Assembly (NCBI GenBank): GCA_964019415.1
Contig: OZ025882.1
Coordinates: 5,136,563-5,200,562, forward strand
From: Ianthella basta
Lineage: Eukaryota > Porifera > Demospongiae > Verongiida > Ianthellidae
Reading direction: 5' to 3'
Length of the DNA stretch: 64,000 nucleotides
In this document: piece by piece, positions 56,333-64,000 of the stretch
How positions within the stretch are numbered: position 1 is the stretch's first letter
How the letters are laid out: each line of letters opens with the position of its first letter
Made by a program: the position numbers and the translations under genes
Notes under the pieces: generated by a model
The model's input: only the letters and a program-made list of their open reading frames with translations
Told to the model about the DNA's origin: nothing
Database searches by the model: none

Positions 56333-56384
<52 letters not shown>

Positions 56385-56527
56385 CACAGGTACTACAACG
56401 TGTCAATGATTCCGTAGACCACATCAATGCACAGGCCGACAGAGATCTCTTCATCCAGCGCTACAGCACTGGACAAGTGAGACCAGTGGACAGACAGAGC
56501 TCGGCCGAACAAGTCAGGAGATTATGA
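48536..56527 (+). CDS. GAS7: GAS7 orthologue (SH3-WW-F-BAR)
   Basis: Fifteen exons, phases consistent, 470 residues (human isoforms 412-476): 48536-48724, 50475-50580, 51021-51140, 51421-51491, 52429-52542, 53658-53755, 53960-54034, 54181-54259, 54699-54764, 55079-55141, 55289-55345, 55617-55668, 55831-55916, 56067-56165, 56390-56527. An SH3 domain spans residues 4-62 (CLYPYTAEGEDLGLPFSEG, GWFPTSYV). A WW domain lies at about 72-105, split over exons 2 and 3 (TEWKVFATTDSKLYF, then ETTWSMP). A Pro/Ser-rich linker leads to the F-BAR domain from about 172 to 440 (VTFPE...YCDYFW, EEQYARGLQKLSKS). The end TGQVRPVD matches the human C-terminus. F-BAR proteins bind and bend membranes, and GAS7 links them to actin in cell outgrowth. 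The ATG is the first in frame, with a purine at -3 (GAGAATGG). Exon 13 opens into a (GT)n run at its donor, and exon 15 follows a (CA)n run at its acceptor. Confidence 0.95.
48725..50474. other. GAS7 intron 1, no element identified
   Basis: This 1.75-kb intron separates the SH3 exon from the WW exon. It has a short (TG)n at 49014-49050. I see no coding homology, RNA gene or repeat family. The 64 bases next to the exon 2 acceptor are the part copied to 36015-36160. Confidence 0.6.
51320..51362. repeat. (GAT)n trinucleotide repeat in GAS7 intron 3
   Basis: About 14 pure GAT units, 58 bp before the exon 4 acceptor. Open frames through it (poly-Asp or poly-Ser) are not coding. Confidence 0.93.
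51896..52113. repeat. (CA)n microsatellite in GAS7 intron 4
   Basis: About 215 bp of CA with scattered CG and CATG interruptions. Confidence 0.95.
52590..53421. repeat. 23-bp minisatellite in GAS7 intron 5
   Basis: About 830 bp of a 23-bp unit made of CAGCACCACTGCACACC plus ACACAA. Shortened units (CAGCACCACTGCACAACAGCA) recur at intervals, giving a higher-order pattern. Three plus-strand frames stay open through it because it has no stop triplets; this is a composition effect. Confidence 0.95.
54440..54690 (+). repeat. C/T-rich tract before GAS7 exon 9
   Basis: About 250 bp of nearly pure pyrimidine (CCCTCCCCTTCC blocks, with a duplicated CACTCCCTTCCCATTCC segment) on the sense strand, ending 8 bp before the acceptor at 54698. 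A similar 120-bp block precedes exon 10 (54950-55075). Confidence 0.92.
55917..55993. repeat. (GT)n microsatellite starting exactly at the GAS7 exon 13 donor
   Basis: The exon ends CTTCAG at 55916 and the intron begins GTGTGTGT for about 38 dinucleotides. The 5' splice site is therefore the first of many GT pairs. Confidence 0.93.
56326..56389. repeat. (CA)n tract abutting the GAS7 exon 15 acceptor
   Basis: About 60 bp of CA end in CACACCACAG, and the last exon begins at 56390. There is no normal pyrimidine tract next to the site; a short C run lies at 56313-56325, upstream of the CA repeat. Confidence 0.9.
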
Positions 56528-57631
56528 ACACATTAGTATGCGCACGAATGACTACAGCATTAATTTTTTCAGCATAGGAATGGCTATTAGTATATGTACA
56601 TACGTAATTTGTCTTATATAATATACTTGATTCTATTCATTAATTGCCTACATGTTCTGACACAATTAGTCATGCAACTAGCTGTACATGTGGGCATGTA
56701 TGGCATTGATCTGGGCTGCATGTGATGCATGTGATTCCAGTAAAGTATGCATGCATGACAATATGGAGGAGGGAGCTGTGGGCTTTAGACAGAAACATGC
56801 ACCCCCCGGGGGATTACGTAGTCTCCATTGCATAGCCAAGATCCTTTCCTCTGCTTACACTATTGCACATCAATGACATCAGAATGCATGTATGTGGTCT
56901 GGGCTATGTTAGACTGGGGACTGCAGTTGGTGAAGTGTATGCAGTATCTATCTTGCATAGAGACTGTGATTAACGATTGGCAATGTACATACATGTACAG
57001 TGGAAACCCAACTGTGAATTCGAACTGCCTGTAGCATGGGAAACCTTACCATACATGCACAACTATAATTTAAAACCCACTTCAGAACTGTGTAGTATCA
57101 GTGAACAGCCCATACTTTCCAATAGTTCAACTAACCTAATAATTTATGCCCTAGTGTTGCAATAATGTATGCCCTAGTGTTGCAATAATGTATGCCCCAG
57201 TGTTGCAATAATGTATGCCCTAGTGTTGTAATAACGTATATATGCCCTAGTGTTGCAATAATGTATGCCCTAGTGCTTCAATAATAGGAACATTAAAAAT
57301 ATCATCACCCATGCTAGATTTGTATTTAAATGAATTCACTATTCACAGGCAAGTAGTTGCAGTGAAGAAGTTGATACCTTTGTACACTGAATATGATAAT
57401 GAAAAACTGCAACTTAAAGTATTGAACACATGACAATTTTCTTACACATGTAATTATAACCTTGATCACGAACAAGGATTAGTATACCTACCAGTATAAT
57501 ATGTTACAGTATAATAATTATACATTAGTACGATGATGTTATGCAAGGTGCATACACAACATTCAAATTGGTCTATTATGTAACATTCATATGTTGCAAA
57601 ATGTGTCAAACATGTATGGATGTTAAACTAT
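56528..57631. other. Convergent intergenic region, GAS7 / beta-helix membrane gene
   Basis: It must hold both 3' UTRs. At 57139-57285 there are about six tandem copies of a 23-bp unit containing AATAATGTATGCCCTAGTG. I see no coding homology elsewhere in it. Confidence 0.6.
57139..57285. repeat. 23-bp tandem repeat downstream of GAS7
   Basis: About six copies of a unit with AATAATGTATGCCCTAGTG, one with CCCCAG and one with an extra TATA. Each unit contains AATAAT, a weak poly(A)-signal-like motif. Confidence 0.85.
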
Positions 57632-60600
57632 CTATGCTTCTGTCTCTGTCTCAGTCACAGTTTCATCATCCTCCAGCTCAGAGATGGGCACTCCAGCACG
57701 AAGTTCTGTTATTAGAACTAAGTTACCAAGCCTCTCTGCTGGTGCTTCTAACAACGGCTCAGCATACCCTTCCCTTTGATCTTCATCTTCCTGTTTCTGG
57801 CAGTATTTCCACTGCCTACACTTCAAGTAAACCTTCTTCCCCAGTAGAATGACAGGATACAGGAGGGCTAGGTAGATGAGGATCATCTGGATGGAAGCAT
57901 AGAACAGTCTTGTTTCAATGGGTGTGTTGAGATCAGTTATGTGAAGATTCAGGATGAGAATGAGGGCCAGGTTACCAAGGATGGCTGTGTCCAGAGTGTT
58001 GAGTTTGCGTGAGTTGTAGGGCTGGCAGGTGGCAATAAGCAGCAGCAAGGCCACAGTCAGGATGAGCTGGGTGCGGAGGGCATCTTCAAGTTTAGGTATG
58101 AACACAGCCACAAGGAGGTGGACAATACGATGGAAGAGATAGAATGAAGAGAAACTTCTGAAACGCTCCTTGTAGCATCCTTGAAAGACATTGACAAAGT
58201 GGTAGACCCATCTGTCAGTGTAGACATTGCTGCAGAATGTCTGCATCTTCTGCAGCCTCCTCAATGGAGGCACAGCTATGATGAGTCTACCGAACAGCTG
58301 AGGTGTGATGGGAAGAGTGAGGAGAAGAAATGAGGGTAGAAGGACAAACACAACCAGTACAACAATGGCCGGTATGAAGTAGGCAATGTGTTGTATGGAG
58401 CCATAGGGCACAGAGCCCTGCCACCATACCACCACCTTCCTCTCCCCATCCTCCCCTGTGATGGTCTGGTTGACGAGGATGTAGATGGAACTAACCAGGA
58501 AGCGAGTGAAACCAAGAATGACAAATGCAGGAAGTGCTCTGTCATATGACATTCCATCTGAGTACTTTGCCTTCCATCGTCTCATCCTCCTGAGACACTG
58601 GTCCACTCGGTGACAGCATATCCACTTCTCTGCTGACCTCTCCAAAATCACCAGTGTGATGGCCACTGTCAGTGGAAACAGTCCAATGGAGAAGTGAAGA
58701 AAGAGTGTCTGTAACAGGGTGAGGTGGGCATGTGGTGTGAGGCAGTATGGTGGGAGGAGCACACCGAAGAAGTCCAGGTTCCACATGCCATACAGAAATC
58801 GATATATCTTGACGAATGCATTGTGTACTGGTCCTAGTTCAACATCAGCTCTGATAGTGGAGAAGGCCAGGAGTTGGGCAAACAGCAGAAATGAGTTGAA
58901 CCTTCCTGACACCAGGTCTATGTTGAAGAACATCAAGACAAACATGAAGATGAGCATGGGCACCCACTCACTAAGGATCCACACTAGAATACCCACTGTA
59001 CTGAGTCCTTCCTCACAGCTGACACACACTGGTCTTATCCCATTGAAGTTCACTGCGATGCCTTTCCCTTCACTGCAGTCACCACAGAGAAGACCTGTAC
59101 GGCTAGACTCACCACACACCACACTTTGGAGTTCTTGATGAGAGTAGTTTTCATGAAGGATAATCTTCTGTGTATGACAGTATCCTGGAGGGCAAGGTCC
59201 AGTGAAGAACTTCTGTCCAGCACAACTGTGAAGGTCATTGGATTGCAGGTATCCAGCCCAGTGGTTTCTCTCCAAGACTGCACCGATCATCTCAGGATGA
59301 CTCTCATTACAGTCTATTATTCCTGTAACAGTGGTCATCCCACAGTGACAGGTTCCCTTGTCTCCTGATCCATATCTGAAGATGTAACCAGGAGGACAGC
59401 ATTGGAGCTCAATGTTCATCACCAGGAGTAGGTCTTTATTGTCCAGTGACTGCAGAACCAGCTGAGGAGGACTAACTACTGCAGATCTGTTGCCTGTGCC
59501 TCTGGGAAATTTAATGGATTGGTAGGCCATGCCATGTTGCTGTGGAATACCATGGAGAATGACTGTAAAGTCATCAGTGAACTTGGAAAAGGAATCCAGC
59601 TCCACAGGCATTGAGTGGTCCACCTTGTTAATGAGTACTGTGAACACTGAGCTGATGGTACTGTCAAGCTCATCATATACAACAGTATAGGGCAGTTTCT
59701 TCTGTTTGCCAGGTGTAAAACACAAGGTCAATGGCTTGCTCCAGTCTACAGTGGTACCGCTGACATGATAGGGGCCAGACACTATCTCAGTTTTCATGGC
59801 TTGTAGTCTGTATTCCCTGCTTGGTAGATGTGAAATATTTAAGCGTAAGTGATGTCTGTAATATGTGTCATATAAAGTTCTGTTAAAAGCGAATGCAATG
59901 TTCACTTGCCTCACAAATGTGCTATTAAAAACATACATGTCCTCATCAGGGTAATTTACTAAGCCTGTGGTAATATTCTGTGTTCCACCAGAGAAGCATT
60001 TTCGAATGTCTGAGACATAAACTGACTGTCCTTCAGCTTTGGCAGTGTTGCCATAAAAGATGATTTCACCTCTATTCTCTTCCCCTTGGTCATACTGGAG
60101 GAAGCAGTCTGATGCTGGCACCACCCCAGGTGCAGAGCTAACATAAATGGCACCTCCTCTTTGAAAGGCATGATTTGCATGAAATTGTAAGGTTGCATTT
60201 TTACCAACTCTGATGTAGCTCTCTCCATACAGGGCAATAGCACCACCATGTGTAGCAACACAGTGCAAAAACACGATAGCTGTAGCTGTATCTGCCATGA
60301 GCACAATTTCTGAATCTAGTGCATACAATCCCTGCGCTGAAGCTACACAACGGATGCCTAGTTCTTTTGTTACCACAACCTGTACTGACTTTGCAAGTAT
60401 CAAATTTGTGTTGGTCTTCACTTGAAAAGAAGGAAAGATTGCTCGTGACAACTGCTCTGATATAGTTGCCAAGGCTGAGCTAGAAATGTGGCTTACTACA
60501 TCTTTACTCATACCTAACATCATTTTTCGCAAACTGTTACTATCCATTTTTTGAAATACTGGAATGGAATGTGCAATCGCATTTCCTATTCTGATACCTC

Positions 60601-62590
60601 TGAACAACTTCTTCCCGTGAGTAGGATAAGACTGGAAGGAACACGCACTTCCACTTGATGCTGTGTTAGAGAATAGCACTAGTCTGTCCATAACCACTCC
60701 ATCCCCACTGTTTCCATAATGAGAGTGTTTGTAGAGCACAGATATAGCACCACCAACTCCTTGCCCTGCATTGTTCAATGAAAACATGCCCCCTGTAACA
60801 TTGACAATGTTGACTGTCCTGGAAGTGGCATTAACAGTAGAGAAGTCCACATGAACACCACCACCCATCATGTCATATGTCTTTGAAGGGAGAAGTGTAT
60901 TTTCCATAATGAAACCACTTATACCAACAGTGCTTCCAACAGATGTACCTTGAAACTGAATGAGCATGCCTCCTCCACAGTGTGCTGTGTTGTTGGTAAG
61001 GTTCACTATAGGGTTTATTGTGTTATTGGCTGCAGAGTCCTGAAAAGTGATATAAACACCACCTCCCATCTCTGCAAAACTGTTCGTAATAATGAAATGA
61101 AACTGGAACACATTCCGATTAGCAAAGTCCCTACAGACAACAGCAATACCTCCACCCCTGAGGGCATGATTATAATGGAATGAACTCATTACAAATATCA
61201 TCGAATTCCCAGTGGCATGTTCACTGAACTCAACATAGCCTCCACCTCCCCAATATGCTTTGTGCCATAGAGAAGTTAAGCCAGTTCCTTCTACTGTATT
61301 TCTCCTTGCCCATCCTGTGACAATTATTTGCAGCCCTCTCCTGTTTGCATCTGAACTGTTAAACCGTTGCAGTTGTACTTTCTGAAGAATGATCTTATTC
61401 TCCTTTGATTGATCTGCAACTTTAATAGACAGAAAATTACCTGAAACAGGTGTGTGCTCTTTTACAAGAGTAGAGTATATACCTATAAAATTCCCAATTG
61501 AATTGTCTCTGACTTCAATATTAATACTAGTACTATGATATACTGTAGATTCATCACTCTCAGTACTACTTGAAGGGTGCTCGTAGGTTTTACAACTCTC
61601 TGCAGTGCTATTCTTCTTGTTATGGTTCTTCCAGCCCTCTATGACATGACAGTCTTCGAGGTATGCATTAAAGCCATGCACTCTACCAAGTAGAGCCAGT
61701 GATATACCACTACCTCTGGTGGTACTCTTGACAATGTTAACATTGAGGAGATTAATCTCACCACCTCCTCCATCTCCCCCCACTGTGATGTTGATGCCTG
61801 TGAATGCCATAGTAGGATCACATTCAGGGTAGGTTCTTTTATTATATACCTCAATGCTATTGAAGTGAACTCTCTCACTTGCCAGGGAAGCATGTGCATC
61901 TCCTGTCTTACCTGCTAGAACTTCAAAGTGTAGCCCGCTGCCTTGAATGCCAAGATGGAGTATTGAAACAGACGCAATGAGTACATCCCCATGTGTGATT
62001 GAGGTGTCATTTCTAATGACGGCAATGCCTCTTCCATAAGGGCCAGTTATATTAATGAAAACATGTTGTATCAGTACTGCTTTGCAGTTTTGAAAGTACA
62101 GGGTTGAAGAATCTGGGACAGAATCACGTGCACTGTGCTGCAGCTGTTCACCACAGTCTTGGAATGACACCATTTTGATCACAACAATCTGAATATTGTA
62201 AAATGCCAAGTTTGTTCCATTTGTGCACAGAATTTGAGTCATACCATTTGCACAAGCACCCACTATAGCTACAAATGTGAGATTCAGCATTGGTGTCCCA
62301 TGTAACAAATTATGAACTGGCTCAAGTACATGGATGCCACATCCAATGACGACGACAGTCTCACTGCGAATGTTTGCAAGAGCATAATTCAGTGACCTAC
62401 AAGGTTGCAGTGTATAAGGTACGTATACTGGACCACCTGCTGGTGAGTTGAGTATACACTGTGGGCTGTCCTCTCCTGTTGTACTAACCCTCATGGTTCT
62501 TCTGTAATCCTTGCAAGCTGCTCCAGTGCAGCATGCCAGCAGCCAAAGTGCACACATTAGGAGACTGTGTTTGCTCAGAAGGGGCTCCAT
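57632..62590 (-). CDS. Giant single-exon beta-helix / multi-transmembrane protein
   Basis: An uninterrupted reading frame of 1652 residues. The ATG at 62590 begins a clear signal peptide (KHSLLMCALWLLACCTGA, ends about residue 27); longer reading needs non-ATG starts. Residues 30-900 are rich in short Asn/Val/Ile strands with recurring GGG motifs (YWGGGGYVEF, LRGGGIAVV, MGGGVYITF, HCGGGMLIQF), typical of right-handed parallel beta-helix or polymorphic-outer-membrane-protein-like repeats, and have many N-glycosylation sites. A Cys-rich stretch at about 1063-1190 (CPPGYIF, SRTGLLCGDCSEGKG) leads to eight or nine hydrophobic helices between 1197 and 1575. The cytoplasmic tail has an LL motif (EPLLE) and an acidic end. 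I associate this layout with large uncharacterised families in sponges. A surface receptor or recognition role is inferred; channel or transporter is possible. Lack of introns is in sharp contrast with all its neighbours. Confidence 0.88.
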   Translation of the reverse strand: MEPLLSKHSLLMCALWLLACCTGAACKDYRRTMRVSTTGEDSPQCILNSPAGGPVYVPYTLQPCRSLNYALANIRSETVVVIGCGIHVLEPVHNLLHGTPMLNLTFVAIVGACANGMTQILCTNGTNLAFYNIQIVVIKMVSFQDCGEQLQHSARDSVPDSSTLYFQNCKAVLIQHVFINITGPYGRGIAVIRNDTSITHGDVLIASVSILHLGIQGSGLHFEVLAGKTGDAHASLASERVHFNSIEVYNKRTYPECDPTMAFTGINITVGGDGGGGEINLLNVNIVKSTTRGSGISLALLGRVHGFNAYLEDCHVIEGWKNHNKKNSTAESCKTYEHPSSSTESDESTVYHSTSINIEVRDNSIGNFIGIYSTLVKEHTPVSGNFLSIKVADQSKENKIILQKVQLQRFNSSDANRRGLQIIVTGWARRNTVEGTGLTSLWHKAYWGGGGYVEFSEHATGNSMIFVMSSFHYNHALRGGGIAVVCRDFANRNVFQFHFIITNSFAEMGGGVYITFQDSAANNTINPIVNLTNNTAHCGGGMLIQFQGTSVGSTVGISGFIMENTLLPSKTYDMMGGGVHVDFSTVNATSRTVNIVNVTGGMFSLNNAGQGVGGAISVLYKHSHYGNSGDGVVMDRLVLFSNTASSGSACSFQSYPTHGKKLFRGIRIGNAIAHSIPVFQKMDSNSLRKMMLGMSKDVVSHISSSALATISEQLSRAIFPSFQVKTNTNLILAKSVQVVVTKELGIRCVASAQGLYALDSEIVLMADTATAIVFLHCVATHGGAIALYGESYIRVGKNATLQFHANHAFQRGGAIYVSSAPGVVPASDCFLQYDQGEENRGEIIFYGNTAKAEGQSVYVSDIRKCFSGGTQNITTGLVNYPDEDMYVFNSTFVRQVNIAFAFNRTLYDTYYRHHLRLNISHLPSREYRLQAMKTEIVSGPYHVSGTTVDWSKPLTLCFTPGKQKKLPYTVVYDELDSTISSVFTVLINKVDHSMPVELDSFSKFTDDFTVILHGIPQQHGMAYQSIKFPRGTGNRSAVVSPPQLVLQSLDNKDLLLVMNIELQCCPPGYIFRYGSGDKGTCHCGMTTVTGIIDCNESHPEMIGAVLERNHWAGYLQSNDLHSCAGQKFFTGPCPPGYCHTQKIILHENYSHQELQSVVCGESSRTGLLCGDCSEGKGIAVNFNGIRPVCVSCEEGLSTVGILVWILSEWVPMLIFMFVLMFFNIDLVSGRFNSFLLFAQLLAFSTIRADVELGPVHNAFVKIYRFLYGMWNLDFFGVLLPPYCLTPHAHLTLLQTLFLHFSIGLFPLTVAITLVILERSAEKWICCHRVDQCLRRMRRWKAKYSDGMSYDRALPAFVILGFTRFLVSSIYILVNQTITGEDGERKVVVWWQGSVPYGSIQHIAYFIPAIVVLVVFVLLPSFLLLTLPITPQLFGRLIIAVPPLRRLQKMQTFCSNVYTDRWVYHFVNVFQGCYKERFRSFSSFYLFHRIVHLLVAVFIPKLEDALRTQLILTVALLLLIATCQPYNSRKLNTLDTAILGNLALILILNLHITDLNTPIETRLFYASIQMILIYLALLYPVILLGKKVYLKCRQWKYCQKQEDEDQREGYAEPLLEAPAERLGNLVLITELRAGVPISELEDDETVTETETEA

Positions 62591-63898
62591 TGTGTTAATG
62601 CTCTCCACCGTAAACCTACATTGGTAGAGGAATGAAACAGAGTGCTCAAACAAATCATTGTTCTTTGCATAAGGGTGTGAAACTAGTACGCAGAGCAGGA
62701 CTGCATGGGTGTTTGAGTGACAAGATAACAGGAAGTACTAGTGGTGATGAAGACTTATATAATTATGTGATAGGTACCAATAGTAAAAATAGATTAATTC
62801 AACTTACAGGAAATGGTTGTAGCAGCTCCTCTTCACTTAAGCTCTTTGTACAGCTGAAAGTGGCACACCTCACAACCAAAGAAGGCCAAAATCACCTAAG
62901 GATTGGGTCACTGATGTGTGGATCTAGAGCTGTGAAGGGACCATACGTGTATGACATACTTCCACTGCCTGGTATATGATGTTTTATAGTGTTGTTCAAT
63001 TGATGCACATTGAATGTGAAATTTGTTTGGCAATTTCAGTGTTTGTTGCTCTAATACAATATACAATAGCTGTGTGTATGGTAATGGTGCTGGCCATTGA
63101 CAGCATTGTGCTTTATTGTATGTAGGTGTGCACATGACTGTACTATAATGTAATGTGTATGCATGTGATGTGACAGTGTACACTTGTGTGTATGTGTGTG
63201 TATGTGCATGCATTCATGCCCACAAGTGACGATTCTGCCAGAATCTGTGGACATGCAACATGCAACTTAAACCACATGTGCACTAACAAGATACTCAGCT
63301 GTGGCTTGTGCAAATCGTGTTGTTGCTGTATCCTGCACCAACTTGTGCAGATCAATATTGATGCTGGTGCCTGCATGGTCCCCCTAATCTTCGGCAACTT
63401 GCATTTTGTGCTGATGGTGTTATCCCTTCCATCATGCAACTAACACAAACACTCTATGTCTTGCACCTTGCCTGAGGTGTTTATCCTCTGCAACCTGCAA
63501 TGATGGTCTGTCATGCCAAATTTGGCCCCCCCATAATTAGGCCCCCCGCGGAACTGAAACGGCAACCGAAATGGTTCCCCTCTGCTAAATTGCCAACGCC
63601 AGCGCGGATTGACGGGCAGATTCGTCGTGTACTTGTACCCTGACGTCTTTCCCTAGGCTGGGACGCTTTCTCAATCCAGGATAACATGTTTCGTTCGATG
63701 AAAGGGCGATTTCGTTCATTAGATGGGTGCTTTGGTTCGATTTATAGAGGTAGAACATTATTAATAAAGCAAAGTAGGCACACATGCGCACTGCCTACAG
63801 ATTACATATTTACAGTATAATGCAAGGTATAAAGATCATGACATGGTCATTGTGTTTTGCAAGCAATAATATTAGACTGCAATTAGTCCATCATGTAG
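62591..63898. other. Region upstream of the beta-helix gene, nothing secure
   Basis: It should include the promoter of the minus-strand gene at 62590. A 115-codon plus-strand frame from about 62632 has no domain or signal features, and its ATG overlaps the likely 5' UTR of the other gene. A CpG-richer patch at 63540-63720 stands out slightly. I see no RNA gene or repeat family. Confidence 0.5.
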
Positions 63899-63967
63899 TT
63901 AGATCTGCCCCTCGTTGACCATAAGGTCAATGGGGTTGTCGATCAGGTTGAGTGCTTTCACGGGTCT
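63899..63967 (-). CDS. Possible last exon of an unidentified gene (partial, window edge)
   Basis: On the minus strand a TTTCCACAG acceptor at 63968 is followed by an open frame PVKALNLIDNPIDLMVNEGQ, then Ile and TAA (stop at 63899-63901). The residues look like conserved protein, but the exon is too short to assign to a family. Confidence 0.25.
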   Translation of the reverse strand, partial: RPVKALNLIDNPIDLMVNEGQI

Positions 63968-64000
63968 GTGGAAAGACGATCTTGCTCCTCTCAAGCACAT

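Noticed and set aside
62632-62979. 115-codon plus-strand frame
   Set aside because: It has no domain, signal peptide or compositional support and lies in the probable 5' region of the divergent large gene.

Overview
The window is eukaryotic, from a compact, intron-rich metazoan genome, most likely a sponge (demosponge). All seven protein genes could be read from the sequence. Six are split by many introns whose GT/AG borders and reading phases join cleanly. The seventh is a large intron-less gene of a type I associate with sponge genomes: a secreted beta-helix ectodomain joined to many membrane segments. The sponge call rests on that gene, on a GABA-B-like class C receptor, on animal-type adhesion and F-BAR genes, and on intergenic gaps of about 60-190 bp. 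It is an inference; no marker gene settles the species.

Layout, left to right: (1) 1-8175, minus: an afadin/canoe orthologue, cut by the left edge. (2) 8361-14358, plus: BRX1, a 60S ribosome assembly factor, 12 exons, head-to-head with afadin across 185 bp. (3) 14418-29008, plus: NFX1, 19 exons, starting 59 bp after BRX1. (4) 29084-40703, plus: a GABA-B-like receptor, 17 exons, starting 75 bp after NFX1. (5) 42214-48430, minus: an ankyrin-repeat/SH3 protein with a helical tail that I do not recognise, 17 exons, with a tRNA-Arg(UCG) gene in one 152-bp intron. (6) 48536-56527, plus: GAS7 (SH3-WW-F-BAR), 15 exons, head-to-head with the previous gene across 105 bp. (7) 57632-62590, minus: the single-exon beta-helix/multi-TM protein. 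From 62591 to the right edge I see no secure gene, only a possible last exon of a minus-strand gene at the edge.

The introns carry much repeat DNA: many (CA)n/(TG)n tracts up to about 195 bp, a 1.7-kb 20-bp minisatellite in NFX1, a 0.83-kb 23-bp minisatellite in GAS7, several shorter minisatellites, C/T-rich blocks that sit just upstream of 3' splice sites, three copies of a short terminal-inverted-repeat element (one with a second element nested in it), three fold-back elements, a 1.3-kb element with long inverted arms, and a displaced copy of the GAS7 WW exon inside the receptor gene.

The genes do not form one pathway. They are a normal set of animal genes: cell junctions (afadin), ribosome assembly (BRX1), transcription or mRNA control (NFX1), signalling (GABA-B-like), membrane and cytoskeleton shaping (GAS7) and two proteins of unknown role.
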